From: JACDAN01 sp963834825 | Lineage (GTDB): Bacteria > Actinomycetota > Thermoleophilia > Gaiellales > Gaiellaceae | Assembly: GCA_963834825.1 (NCBI GenBank) | Contig: CAWICZ010000010.1 | Coordinates: 62,001-126,000, forward strand | DNA: 64,000 nt | Direction of reading: 5' to 3' | Shown here: one piece after another, positions 33,951 through 42,182 of the stretch | How positions within the stretch are numbered: the stretch's first letter is position 1 | Layout: each line of letters begins with the position of its first letter | Notes under the pieces: generated by a model | What the model was told of the DNA's origin: nothing | The model's input: the letters and a program-made list of their open reading frames with translations, nothing else | Databases searched by the model: none | Made by a program: the position numbers and the translations under genes

Positions 33951-34463
33951 GTGACCGCGAGGACTCCCGACCATGTCGACGAGATCGTCGATCAGTGGCG
34001 GCGCGAGCGCCCCGACCTGAACGTGGCAGCCCTCGGCCTCTTCGGCCGACTGTTTCGGGTCGTCCATCTCGCTGACGCAGAGCTCGGAAAGGAGTTCGGC
34101 CGGCACGGGTTGCAGCCGGGCTGGTTCGACCTCCTCGTGGCGCTTCGGCGCGCCGGCGCGCCGTACGAGCTCAACCCGACGGAGCTCATGCGCGCGACGC
34201 TCATCTCCTCGGGCGGTGTGACGAAGCGCCTCGACCGGCTCGAGGAAGCGGGACTCGTCGAGCGTCGGCCGGACCCGGCCGACCGCAGAGGCACGCTCGT
34301 ACGGCTGACCCGCCGCGGCAAGTCGGTGATCGACCGCTCGGTCGAGGCACACGTGGCGAACGAGGAGCGCCTCCTGAGCTCGCTCACCGCGGCCGACCGG
34401 CGCGCGCTCGACGACCTCCTCCGAACGCTCCTATCCGATCTCGAGCGAGCCGAAGCGGACTAG
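33951..34463 (+). CDS. MarR-family regulator
   Basis: A 170-residue regulator starting at a GTG. The winged helix (about 55-125) reads YELNPTELMRATLISSGGVT, KRLDRLEEAGLVERRPDPAD, then RRGTLVRLT. The flanking helices make the dimer interface. It is transcribed away from the quinone reductase, with an operator-like inverted repeat between them, so control of that gene by a phenolic or quinone ligand is plausible. Confidence 0.9.
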   Translation: MTARTPDHVDEIVDQWRRERPDLNVAALGLFGRLFRVVHLADAELGKEFGRHGLQPGWFDLLVALRRAGAPYELNPTELMRATLISSGGVTKRLDRLEEAGLVERRPDPADRRGTLVRLTRRGKSVIDRSVEAHVANEERLLSSLTAADRRALDDLLRTLLSDLERAEAD

Positions 34464-34484
34464 GCCGCGCGCGCAGGCAGGGGG

Positions 34485-34772
34485 TTAATACGTGCTCGAG
34501 GTTTGGTAGCGGGAAGCCGCTGCGCGGCTCGAGTACGTCGCCACATCGGCCACGACCCCGAGCCCCACGATGATCCACTCAGCGCCGTCGACGCCGACGA
34601 TGGGAGACCAGACGAGCAGGTACGCGAGCGTCGTCCACGGGAGGAAGATCAGGCCGAGGAGCGGCCATACCCACGAGTCGAACGCGACTTCGACCTTGTC
34701 GCCGAAAATCCACCAGGCGAGCACAGCGATGCGTGGACCGAGGAACCCCGCCGTCAGGGCTAGGCAGCACAC
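34485..34772 (-). CDS. Small membrane protein, unknown function
   Basis: A 95-residue protein with three hydrophobic segments: LGPRIAVLAWWIFGD, WVWPLLGLIFLPWTTLAYLL and EWIIVGLGVVADVAT. The WPLLGLIFLPWTTLAYLLVW core resembles a common short actinobacterial membrane family of unknown role. It converges with the MarR gene. Confidence 0.6.
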   Translation of the reverse strand: MCCLALTAGFLGPRIAVLAWWIFGDKVEVAFDSWVWPLLGLIFLPWTTLAYLLVWSPIVGVDGAEWIIVGLGVVADVATYSSRAAASRYQTSSTY

Positions 34773-34842
34773 CTCGCGGACTATCGCAGCATCGAGAGAA
34801 CTTTTCCGGATTAACGAGAGCGCGAGGTTCTAGCATCGGCTC

Positions 34843-35001
34843 GTGCACGTTCGCCGGTCGCTCGTCGCCAACTTGCAGTCGGGCGACAGCTACGCGCTCG
34901 TCCTCGCCCGGTGCTTGCGTCGGTCGGCCACGTATAGGCTCGTGACCGCCGCAACGCGTCGCCAGTTGAGGCCCGGCAGGGACGACGCTCCGGCCGACTG
35001 A
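34843..35001 (+). pseudogene. Possible channel C-terminus remnant 1
   Basis: A GTG-started frame ending YRLVTAATRRQLRPGRDDAP plus AD. Its end aligns with the tail of the channel fragment at 37206 (YLVTVV...PAATRRQLRHGRDDAP), and the DNA of both tails is nearly identical (from about 34945 and 37315). The membrane part is missing or scrambled. It stands in the same position relative to sulfatase copy 1 as the better-preserved fragment does to copy 2. Confidence 0.4.
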
Positions 35002-35117
35002 CCGCGCGAGCACATGAGATAGGGTCGAGCACAGCCGGTCGACACTTTTGGACGAGCCACCACGGCTCCCGCTGCCTGGCCCGGGCGCCGTAGGACGGAC
35101 GGCCGCACAGGAAGGAG

Positions 35118-36672
35118 ATGAGCATGCCGCAGGACAAGCCCAACATCCTCGTGATCTGGGGCGACGACATCGGGATCACGAACCTCAGCTGCTACAGCGA
35201 CGGGCTGATGGGGTATCGGACGCCGAACATCGACCGCATCGCGAACGAGGGAATGCGGTTCACGGACTCCTACGGCGAGCAGAGCTGTACCGCGGGGCGG
35301 TCGTCGTTCATCACCGGGCAGAGCGTCTTCCGCACCGGGCTGAGCAAGGTCGGGCCTTCCCGGCGCGCCCGTCGGGCTGCAGGCGGAAGACCCGACGATC
35401 GCGGAGCTGCTGAAGAACCACGGCTACTCGACGGGCCAGTTCGGGAAGAACCACCTCGGCGACCGGAACGAGTACCTACCGACCGTGCACGGCTTCGACG
35501 AGTTCTTCGGGAACCTGTACCACCTGAACGCCGAGGAGGACCCGGAGGACCCGGACTACCCGAGCAAGCACGGCTTCGAGCGAGTTCCACGAGCGCTTCG
35601 GCCCGCGTGGGGTCCTCCAATCCCGCGCGACGAACAAGGACGACCCGAAGGAGCACCCGCGCTGGGGCCGCGTCGGGAAGCAGAGGATCAAGGACACGGG
35701 CCCGTTGACGAGGAAGCGGATGGAGACGTGCGACGACGAGATCGTCGAGGCCGCGTCCGACTTCATCCAGCGGCAGCACAACAGGCGCAAGCCGTTCTTC
35801 TGTTGGGTGAACACGACCCACATGCACCTGCGGACGCATACGAAGCGGAGGAGCCTGGGGAAGGCCGGTCGCTGGCAGTCCCCGTACCACGACACGATGC
35901 TCGACCACGACAGGAACGTCGGTCAGCTGCTGGACCTGCTCGACAAGCTCGGGATCGCGGACGACACGATCGTGATGTACGGCACCGACAACGGGCCGCA
36001 CATGAACACGTGGCCCGACGGGGCGATGACCCCCTTCCGCAGTGAGAAGAACACGAACTGGGAAGGCGCGTTCCGAGTGCCGATGATGGTGCGCTGGCCC
36101 GGCAGGATCCCGGCGGGCGTCGTCTCCAACGAGATCGTCCAGCACCACGACTGGCTGCCCACGTTTCTAGCGGCGGCCGGCGAGCCAGACGTCGTCGAGA
36201 AGCTGAAGAAGGGCCACGAGGCGGCGGGCAAGACGTTCAAGGTGCACATCGACGGGTACAACCTGCTGCCGTACCTCACTGGGCGAGGAGGAGACGAGCC
36301 CGCGCAAGGGGTTCATCTACTTCTCGGATGACGGCGACCTCGTCGCGCTGCGCTTCGACAACTGGAAGCTCGTCTTCATGGAGCAGCGGATGCCGGGAAC
36401 GATGGCCCTCTGGGCCGAGCCGTTCACGACCCTCCGGCGTGCCCAAGCTCTTCAACCTGCGCACGGACCCGTTCGAACGCGCTGACACGACCTCCAACAC
36501 CTACTGGGACTGGTTCGTGTCGAAGGCCTACATGATCCTGGCGGCGCAGGCAATCGTGGGCGAGTTCCTCGCGACGTTCAAGGAGTTCCCGCCGCGGCAG
36601 AAGGCCGCGAGCTTCACGATCGACCAGGCGCTCGAGAAGATGGCGGACGCCGCGAGCGGCGGCCGCGGATGA
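35118..36672 (+). pseudogene. Arylsulfatase, decayed copy 1
   Basis: Nearly identical in DNA to the intact sulfatase at 37483-39027, including 100 bases upstream. Compared with that copy it has single-base insertions near 35351, 35582, 36282 and 36439, so no long frame survives. The formylglycine site Q-S-C-T-A-G-R and metal ligands (GDDIG, TDNGPH) are still readable in pieces. Either this duplicate is decaying or the assembly of a near-identical repeat is poor. Confidence 0.85.
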
Positions 36673-37205
36673 CGGAGCTGCGCCTCCTGGAACGACACAG
36701 GCACGACGCAGGCGATCGTCGAGTTCGTCGAGACCGCGGCCCGCGAGCTCCCGCCGGAAGAGCGGGTCGCGGTCTTCGACAACGACGGCACGCTCTGGTC
36801 CGAGAAGCCGATGCCGATCGAGCTCGGCTTCATTCTGCAGCGGCTGGCCGCGATGGCCGAGGAGGACGCGGCGCTCGCGGGAGAAGCAGCCGTGGAAGGC
36901 CGCCCACGAGAAGGACTACGCCTGGCTCGGTGGCGTGATCGACAAGCACTACGCGGGCGACGACAGCGACGTGAAGGTGGTGATGGGCGGGATCCTGCGC
37001 GCGTTTGCCGACCAGACGGTGGACGAGTACGCGTCGGCTGCCGACGCGTTCCTCGGAGAAGCGCCGCACCCAACGCTCGGCCGGCGGCTGCGCGACTGCG
37101 GGTACGTCCCGATGGTCGAGCTGCTGCGCTACCTCGAGGAACACGGCTTCACCTGCTTCATCGCGTCCGGCGGCAGCCGCGACTTCATGCGGGCGATCGC
37201 CGACG
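36669..37205 (+). pseudogene. HAD phosphatase, decayed and truncated copy 1
   Basis: The first two thirds of the HAD gene that follows the intact sulfatase at 39024. Two single-base insertions (near 36680 and 36875) break the frame. The catalytic FDNDGTLW motif is readable. Similarity ends at about 37205 within MRAIADG, where the sequence passes directly into a potassium-channel fragment. The C-terminal third, with the conserved GNSNGDIPML motif, is missing. Confidence 0.8.
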
Positions 37206-37367
37206 GGATTCGGCGACCTCGCGCCGGCGAGCGACGTCGGCCGCGGACTCGTAGCGCTCGAGATCGTCCTCGGCCAGCTCTATCTCGTGACCGTGGTGGC
37301 GGTCATCGCGCCCGCCGCAACGCGTCGCCAGTTGAGGCACGGCAGGGACGACGCTCCGGCCGCCTGA
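37206..37367 (+). pseudogene. Potassium channel C-terminal fragment
   Basis: The codon before and this fragment read T-GFGDLAPASDVGRGLVALEI followed by VLGQLYLVTVVAVIAPAATR. TGFGD is the potassium selectivity filter, and the rest is the second helix of an Ion_trans_2 protein, ending in a basic tail. The first helix and pore helix are replaced by the truncated HAD gene. This marks one boundary of the duplicated sulfatase unit. Confidence 0.7.
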
Positions 37368-37482
37368 CCGCGCGGGCACATGAGATAGGGTCGAGCGCAG
37401 CCGGTCGACACTTGAACGAGCCACCTCGGCTCCTGCTGCCTGGCCCGGGGCCGTAGGACGGCCGCAAGGGAAGGAGACGAGC

Positions 37483-39027
37483 ATGCCGCAGGACAAGCCC
37501 AACATCCTCGTGATCTGGGGCGACGACATCGGGATCACGAACCTGAGCTGCTACAGCGACGGGCTGATGGGGTATCGCACCCCGAACATCGACCGCATCG
37601 CGAACGAAGGAATGCGGTTCACCGACGCCTACGGTGAGCAGAGCTGCACCGCGGGGCGGTCGTCGTTCCTCACCGGGCAGAGCGTCTTTCGAACCGGGCT
37701 CAGCAAGGTGGGCCTTCCGGGCGCGACCGTTGGGCTGCAGGCGGAGGACCCGACGATCGCGGAGCTGCTCAAAAACCACGGCTACTCGACGGGCCAGTTC
37801 GGGAAGAACCACCTTGGCGACCGGAACGAGTACCTACCGACGGTGCACGGCTTCGACGAGTTCTTCGGGAACCTCTACCACCTGAACGCCGAGGAGGACC
37901 CGGAGGATCCTGACTACCCGAGCAAGCACGGCTTTGAGCAGTTCCACGAGCGCTTCGGGCCACGCGGGGTCCTCCAATCCCGCGCTGCGAACAAGGACGA
38001 CCCGAAGGAGCACCCACGCTGGGGCCGCGTCGGTAAGCAGAGGATCAAGGACACAGGCCCGCTGACGAGGAAGCGGATGGAGACCTGCGACGACGAGTTC
38101 GTCGCGGCCGCCGGCGACTTCATCGAGCGCCAGCACAGGAGGCGCAGGCCGTTCTTCTGCTGGGTGAACACCACACACATGCACTTCCGCACACATACGA
38201 AGCGGAGGAGCCTGGGGCAGGCTGGCCGCTGGCAGTCGCCCTACCACGACGCGATGATCGACCACGACAAGAACGTCGGCCAGCTGCTCGATCTGCTGGA
38301 CAAGCTCGGGATCGCCGAGGACACGATCGTCATGTACGCAACGGACAACGGGCCGCACATGAACACATGGCCCGACGGAGCGATGACCCCCTTCCGCAGC
38401 GAGAAGAACACGAATTGGGAAGGCGCGTTCCGCGTCCCGTTGATGGTGCGCTGGCCCGGCAAGTTCCCGGCGGGCGTCGTCTCCAACGAGATCGTGCAGC
38501 ATCACGACTGGCTGCCCACGTTCCTGGCGGCTGCCGGTGAGCCCGACGTCGTCGAGAAGCTTAAGAAGGGGCACACCGCCGCGGACAAGGAGTTCAAGGT
38601 CCACATCGACGGGTACAACCTGCTCCCGTATCTCACCGGCGAGGAGGAGAAGAGCCCGCGCAAGGGGCTCATCTATTTCAGCGACGACGGCGACCTCGTC
38701 GCGCTCCGCTTCGACAACTGGAAGCTCGTCTTCATGGAGCAGCGGATGCGCGGGACGATGGGCATCTGGGCCGAGCCCTTCACGGCCCTCCGGCTGCCCA
38801 AGCTCTACAACCTGCGAACGGATCCGTTCGAGCGCGCAGACACGACGTCGAACACGTACTGGGACTGGTATGCGTCCAAGGCCTACATGATCCTGGCCGC
38901 GCAGGCGATCGTGGGCGAGTTCCTCGCGACGTTCAAAGAGTTCCCGCCGCGGCAGAAGGCCGCGAGCTTCACGATCGACCAGGCGCTCGAGAAGATGGCG
39001 GACGCCGCGAGCGGCGCTCGCGGGTGA
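37483..39027 (+). CDS. Arylsulfatase, intact copy 2
   Basis: A 514-residue sulfatase. The core strand NILVIWGDDIG supplies the first metal ligands. The formylglycine site is Cys55 in Q-S-C-T-A-G-R, where the usual Pro of C-x-P-x-R is Ala, a known variant. TDNGPHMNTWPDG carries the later Asp/Asn ligands. No signal peptide is seen, so it is probably cytoplasmic unless exported by another route. AAGGAG precedes the ATG. Its stop overlaps the HAD start by four bases (ATGA-type coupling is replaced by GTGA). Substrate unknown; the coupled phosphatase-like gene suggests a shared pathway. Confidence 0.9.
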   Translation: MPQDKPNILVIWGDDIGITNLSCYSDGLMGYRTPNIDRIANEGMRFTDAYGEQSCTAGRSSFLTGQSVFRTGLSKVGLPGATVGLQAEDPTIAELLKNHGYSTGQFGKNHLGDRNEYLPTVHGFDEFFGNLYHLNAEEDPEDPDYPSKHGFEQFHERFGPRGVLQSRAANKDDPKEHPRWGRVGKQRIKDTGPLTRKRMETCDDEFVAAAGDFIERQHRRRRPFFCWVNTTHMHFRTHTKRRSLGQAGRWQSPYHDAMIDHDKNVGQLLDLLDKLGIAEDTIVMYATDNGPHMNTWPDGAMTPFRSEKNTNWEGAFRVPLMVRWPGKFPAGVVSNEIVQHHDWLPTFLAAAGEPDVVEKLKKGHTAADKEFKVHIDGYNLLPYLTGEEEKSPRKGLIYFSDDGDLVALRFDNWKLVFMEQRMRGTMGIWAEPFTALRLPKLYNLRTDPFERADTTSNTYWDWYASKAYMILAAQAIVGEFLATFKEFPPRQKAASFTIDQALEKMADAASGARG

Positions 39028-39936
39028 CCGAGCTCGCCTCCTGGAACGACACAGGCACAAAACAGGCGATCGTCGAGTTCGTCGAGACCGCGGCCCGCGA
39101 GATTCCGCCCGAGGAGCGGGTCGCGGTGTTCGACAACGACGGCACCCTCTGGTTGGAGAAGCCAATGCCGATCGAGCTCGGCTTCATCCTCCAGCGGCTG
39201 GCCGCCATGGCGGAGGAGGACGCGTCCCTGCGAGAGAAACAGCCGTGGAAGGCCGCCCACGAGCAGGACCATGCGTGGCTCGCGGGAGTGATCGACAAGC
39301 ACTACGCGGGCGACGACAGCGACGTCAAGGTGCTGATGGGCGGAATTCTCCGGGCGTTCGCCGACCAGACGGTGGACGAGTACGCGTCGGCCGCCGACGC
39401 GTTCCTCGATAACGCACCCCACCCGACGCTCGGCCGTCGGCTGCGCGAGTGCGGGTACGTGCCGATGGTCGAGCTGCTCCGGTACCTCGAGGCACAGGGC
39501 TTCACGTGCTTCATCGCCTCGGGCGGTAGCCGCGACTTCATGCGGGCGATCACGGACGAGATCTACGCGATCCCGCCCGAGCGGGTCGTGGGCAGCTCCA
39601 ACGGGCTGCAGTACACGGACGACGAGCACGGCGGTTCGCTTGCGTACGTCGCCGAGCCCGACGTTTTCGACGACGGGCCGGCGAAGCCCGTACGAATCTG
39701 GAGCAGGATCGGCCGGCGGCCGATCCTGGCCGCGGGGAACTCGAACGGCGACATTCCGATGCTCCGCTTCACCGGCGGCAAGGGACGGCCGGCCCTGCGG
39801 CTGCTCGTCCGGCACGACGACGCCGAGCGCGAGTTCGACTACGTCAAGGGCGCCGAGCAGGCGCTCGAGCAGGCGAAGGCTGACGAGCTGGACTGTCGTC
39901 AGCATCAAGGACGACTGGGCGACCGTCTTCGCCTAG
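39024..39936 (+). CDS. HAD-family phosphatase, one shift near end
   Basis: A haloacid-dehalogenase-fold hydrolase with the nucleophile Asp37 and Asp39 in VFDNDGTLW. Motif II is in CFIASGGSRDFM and motif III/IV in AAGNSNGDIPML. The raw frame runs on to 40121, but its last 75 residues are not protein-like. One base less near 39889 gives WTVVSIKDDWATVFA and a stop at 39936, the usual family end. Translationally coupled to the sulfatase. Relatives are often annotated as phosphoserine phosphatase-like. Confidence 0.8.
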
Positions 39937-40148
39937 CGCTCGACGTCCCGAATCGGGGTCTGTCTGACGAGCAGAGGCCCGTGACGAACAGGCGGGAGCC
40001 GTGCCTCGGGTCGATTCGGCGCGCGATCCGAAGCAACCGAAGAGGCTTCCACTGCGGCGGAGGATACGCAGCGGCGCGGCTGGGCTCAGACCCGGATTGG
40101 AGTAGAGTGACCGTTCGGTAGACAGCCTCGACGGAAAGGGGGACGCAA

Positions 40149-40526
40149 ATGGGGTTGACCGAAACCCTGACGGGCTTTTTGAAGTCGAGCGGCGTTCCGG
40201 ACAAGTACGTCCAGAGCGTCACGAAGATGATGGAGGACGGGTCGCTCTCGCTCGAGAAGTTCAAGGCGCGAGCCCAGCAGTCCGGGCTCGGGGACGTTTT
40301 CGACTCGTGGGTCGGCAAGGGCGAGAACAAGCCGATCACGGGCGAGCAAGTCAAGGCCGCGGCGGACCCGGAGAACCTCCAGCGGATTGCCGACGACGCG
40401 GGAGTCACCGTCGACGAGGCGGCCGAAGAGCTCAGCAAGGCAATGCCCGAAGTGGTCGACAAGCTGTCGCCGGACGGCCAACTGCCGTCAGATGACGCGG
40501 TCCGGTCCGAGCTCGCGAAGCCATAA
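40149..40526 (+). CDS. YidB-like protein (DUF937)
   Basis: A 125-residue soluble helical protein. It contains FKARAQQSGLGDVFDSWVGKGENKPITGEQV, the characteristic YidB/DUF937 segment, and ends EVVDKLSPDGQLPSDD. GGAAAGGGGG lies upstream of the ATG. Function unknown. The next recognisable sequence is a truncated DUF1269/6325-like remnant. Confidence 0.8.
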   Translation: MGLTETLTGFLKSSGVPDKYVQSVTKMMEDGSLSLEKFKARAQQSGLGDVFDSWVGKGENKPITGEQVKAAADPENLQRIADDAGVTVDEAAEELSKAMPEVVDKLSPDGQLPSDDAVRSELAKP

Positions 40527-40545
40527 GCACCGCCACGAGCGTCGG

Positions 40546-40651
40546 CCTTATCGAGTACATCGTCGTCAAGTTCCCAGGGAACAAGTTCAAAGGCGAGATC
40601 GTCCCGGCTCTCAAGAAGCTTGTTGACAACGGGACGATTCGCATCAGATGA
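40546..40651 (+). pseudogene. DUF1269/6325-like remnant
   Basis: The frame reads LIEYIVVKFPGNKFKGEIVP, ALKKLVDNGTIRIR, then a stop at 40651. This is the N-terminal third of the family represented by the complete protein at 3111-3596. No start codon is evident and the rest is missing. Confidence 0.6.
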
Positions 40652-40728
40652 ACACGAGATCGATGGAGTTCGCAGCGGAGAAGGCCAAGGTCTTGGCGTC
40701 CTAGCTCCCGCGCAACACAAAAGCGAAC

Positions 40729-40752
40729 GACGGGCGGCTCGTGCCGCCCGTC
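40729..40752 (+). terminator. Candidate hairpin terminator
   Basis: GACGGGCGGC-TCGT-GCCGCCCGTC: a perfect 10-bp stem with a four-base loop, between the YidB-like gene region and the membrane gene at 40798. There is no T-run, as is common in high-GC actinobacteria, so termination is probable but not certain. Confidence 0.5.
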
Positions 40753-40797
40753 CGCGTTCCGGGGGCACTTCCGAGGACGCGTTATCGTGGAGGCGCC

Positions 40798-41652
40798 ATG
40801 CCGTCTGACCAATCCGTGACCGGAGCATCGGAGACGGGACAAGAAGAGCTTCTCGAGGAGATCGACAACCCGATCGAGCGGCTGAAGCTGCTCTCTGGCA
40901 ACGAGGACGAGATCGCGAAGTACCTCGACGCGATCGAGGTCACCAGCCCGCGCGAGCGCGAGATGATGCACGAGATCTCGCGCACCCAGCCGCTGGCTCG
41001 CCCGGATGCCTTCCCCCAGGCACACCGCAACATGGTCGAGGCGCTCGAGTCGCTCGCCCGGCACGGGTACCACGGAACGAGCGCCGGCCAGAGGGCAGGC
41101 CCATTCCGTGCCGCGATTCGCTGGGGCGTCCAGCTCGTCGCGCGCTTCCTCGTCGTGTCGCACATTCGCAACATCTCGACCCGGCTCAGGAACCTCTACG
41201 GCCTCCGGGAGATCCAGGCGCTTCCCGGGAGCCCCGAGCGCCGCGAGCTGCACCGGGCACGGCTGGATGCCGACCGGATGGTCGACGCGCTCGAGACGCG
41301 AGAACTGGCGCTGCCGGCCTTCCTCCTCGGCGGCGCGGCGCTACCGATCTTCGCCTCGGTCGGCCGCATCACGGGGCTGTTCGAGAGCACGCTGGTCGCC
41401 ACGATCATCGGCGTCATCGGCGCGCTCGTGGCGCTCGCCGCGTCCTGGGTGATTCTCCGCGGCGCGGCGCTCGCCTCGAGCCGCATCCGGCTCGCGACGC
41501 ATGCCCCGTTGCAGACCCTCTGGAACACGATCGGCTGGTGCGGCAAGCCACCGAAGGACTCGGCTCGCACGTTCGTAATCGTCTCCGTCGGCCTGACGCT
41601 CGGCTGCTGGATCCTCGTGCCCATCCTCGTCGGGCTCTCGTTGGCGAGCTAG
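40798..41652 (+). CDS. Membrane protein, unknown function
   Basis: A 284-residue protein from the ATG at 40798, preceded by GGAGG. The N-terminal 140 residues are acidic and soluble (EELLEEIDNPIERLKLLSGN). A basic linker follows, then three membrane helices at about 178-198, 205-230 and 255-280. I recognise no family. It is followed by another membrane protein on the same strand, 26 bases on. Confidence 0.6.
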   Translation: MPSDQSVTGASETGQEELLEEIDNPIERLKLLSGNEDEIAKYLDAIEVTSPREREMMHEISRTQPLARPDAFPQAHRNMVEALESLARHGYHGTSAGQRAGPFRAAIRWGVQLVARFLVVSHIRNISTRLRNLYGLREIQALPGSPERRELHRARLDADRMVDALETRELALPAFLLGGAALPIFASVGRITGLFESTLVATIIGVIGALVALAASWVILRGAALASSRIRLATHAPLQTLWNTIGWCGKPPKDSARTFVIVSVGLTLGCWILVPILVGLSLAS

Positions 41653-41678
41653 TGCCCCGCCGGGCGTAAAATCTGGCC

Positions 41679-42182
41679 GTGCGGAGAGTTCTGGGACCGC
41701 CCGCTCGGATCGAAGGTAATTCTCCTGCTGAGCGCGGCTTTCCTGGTCGAGCTGGCTCTGCCGTGGCAGCGCATCTGCGCGGTCACGAGTGGGGACGAGC
41801 CTCGGATCTGCGGCTGGCGGACGGGGTACGAGGGATCGAACTACGGCGTCTACGCGGCGATCCTCGCCGCGCGATCCTCGTGTGGGAGCTGCTTCCAGTC
41901 GTGATCCCGAGGCTTTCGATGCGCGGCTGGCCGGCCGCGATCGTGACCGCGATTCTCTCGGTCGCGCTCGCCGTGAGCACGCTCCTGAAGCTGATCAAGG
42001 ACAACGAGTTCCAGCAGATCTGGGCGTGGATCGGCTTCGCCATCACTCTCGCGATCATGGCGACGGCCTTAATTCGCGTCCGGTACCGGTGGGGACACAG
42101 GCACGCGCGGGAGCCGGAGCCGAGCCGGGGCGTTCCGCCACCCCAGGTCGAACCGCCGGCGACCGGCGGATCAAGTACGTAG
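41679..42182 (+). CDS. Membrane protein, frameshifted
   Basis: The coding signal switches frame twice. From a GTG at 41679 it reads VRRVLGPPAR, then in another frame SKVILLLSAAFLVELALPWQ...EGSNYGVYAAILAA, then in the third AILVWELLPVVIPRLSMRGW to a stop at 42182. An extra base near 41712 and a missing base near 41873 would restore one protein of about 165 residues with four membrane helices. The missing base is an exception to the usual +1 pattern of this window. Function unknown. Confidence 0.5.
   Translation: MRRVLGPPARIEGNSPAERGFPGRAGSAVAAHLRGHEWGRASDLRLADGVRGIELRRLRGDPRRAILVWELLPVVIPRLSMRGWPAAIVTAILSVALAVSTLLKLIKDNEFQQIWAWIGFAITLAIMATALIRVRYRWGHRHAREPEPSRGVPPPQVEPPATGGSST

Noticed and set aside
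35118..36672. Programmed +1 frameshifting as an explanation of the broken genes
   Set aside because: The shift sites share no slippery motif or stop codon, and the second copy of the same gene reads through without any shift.
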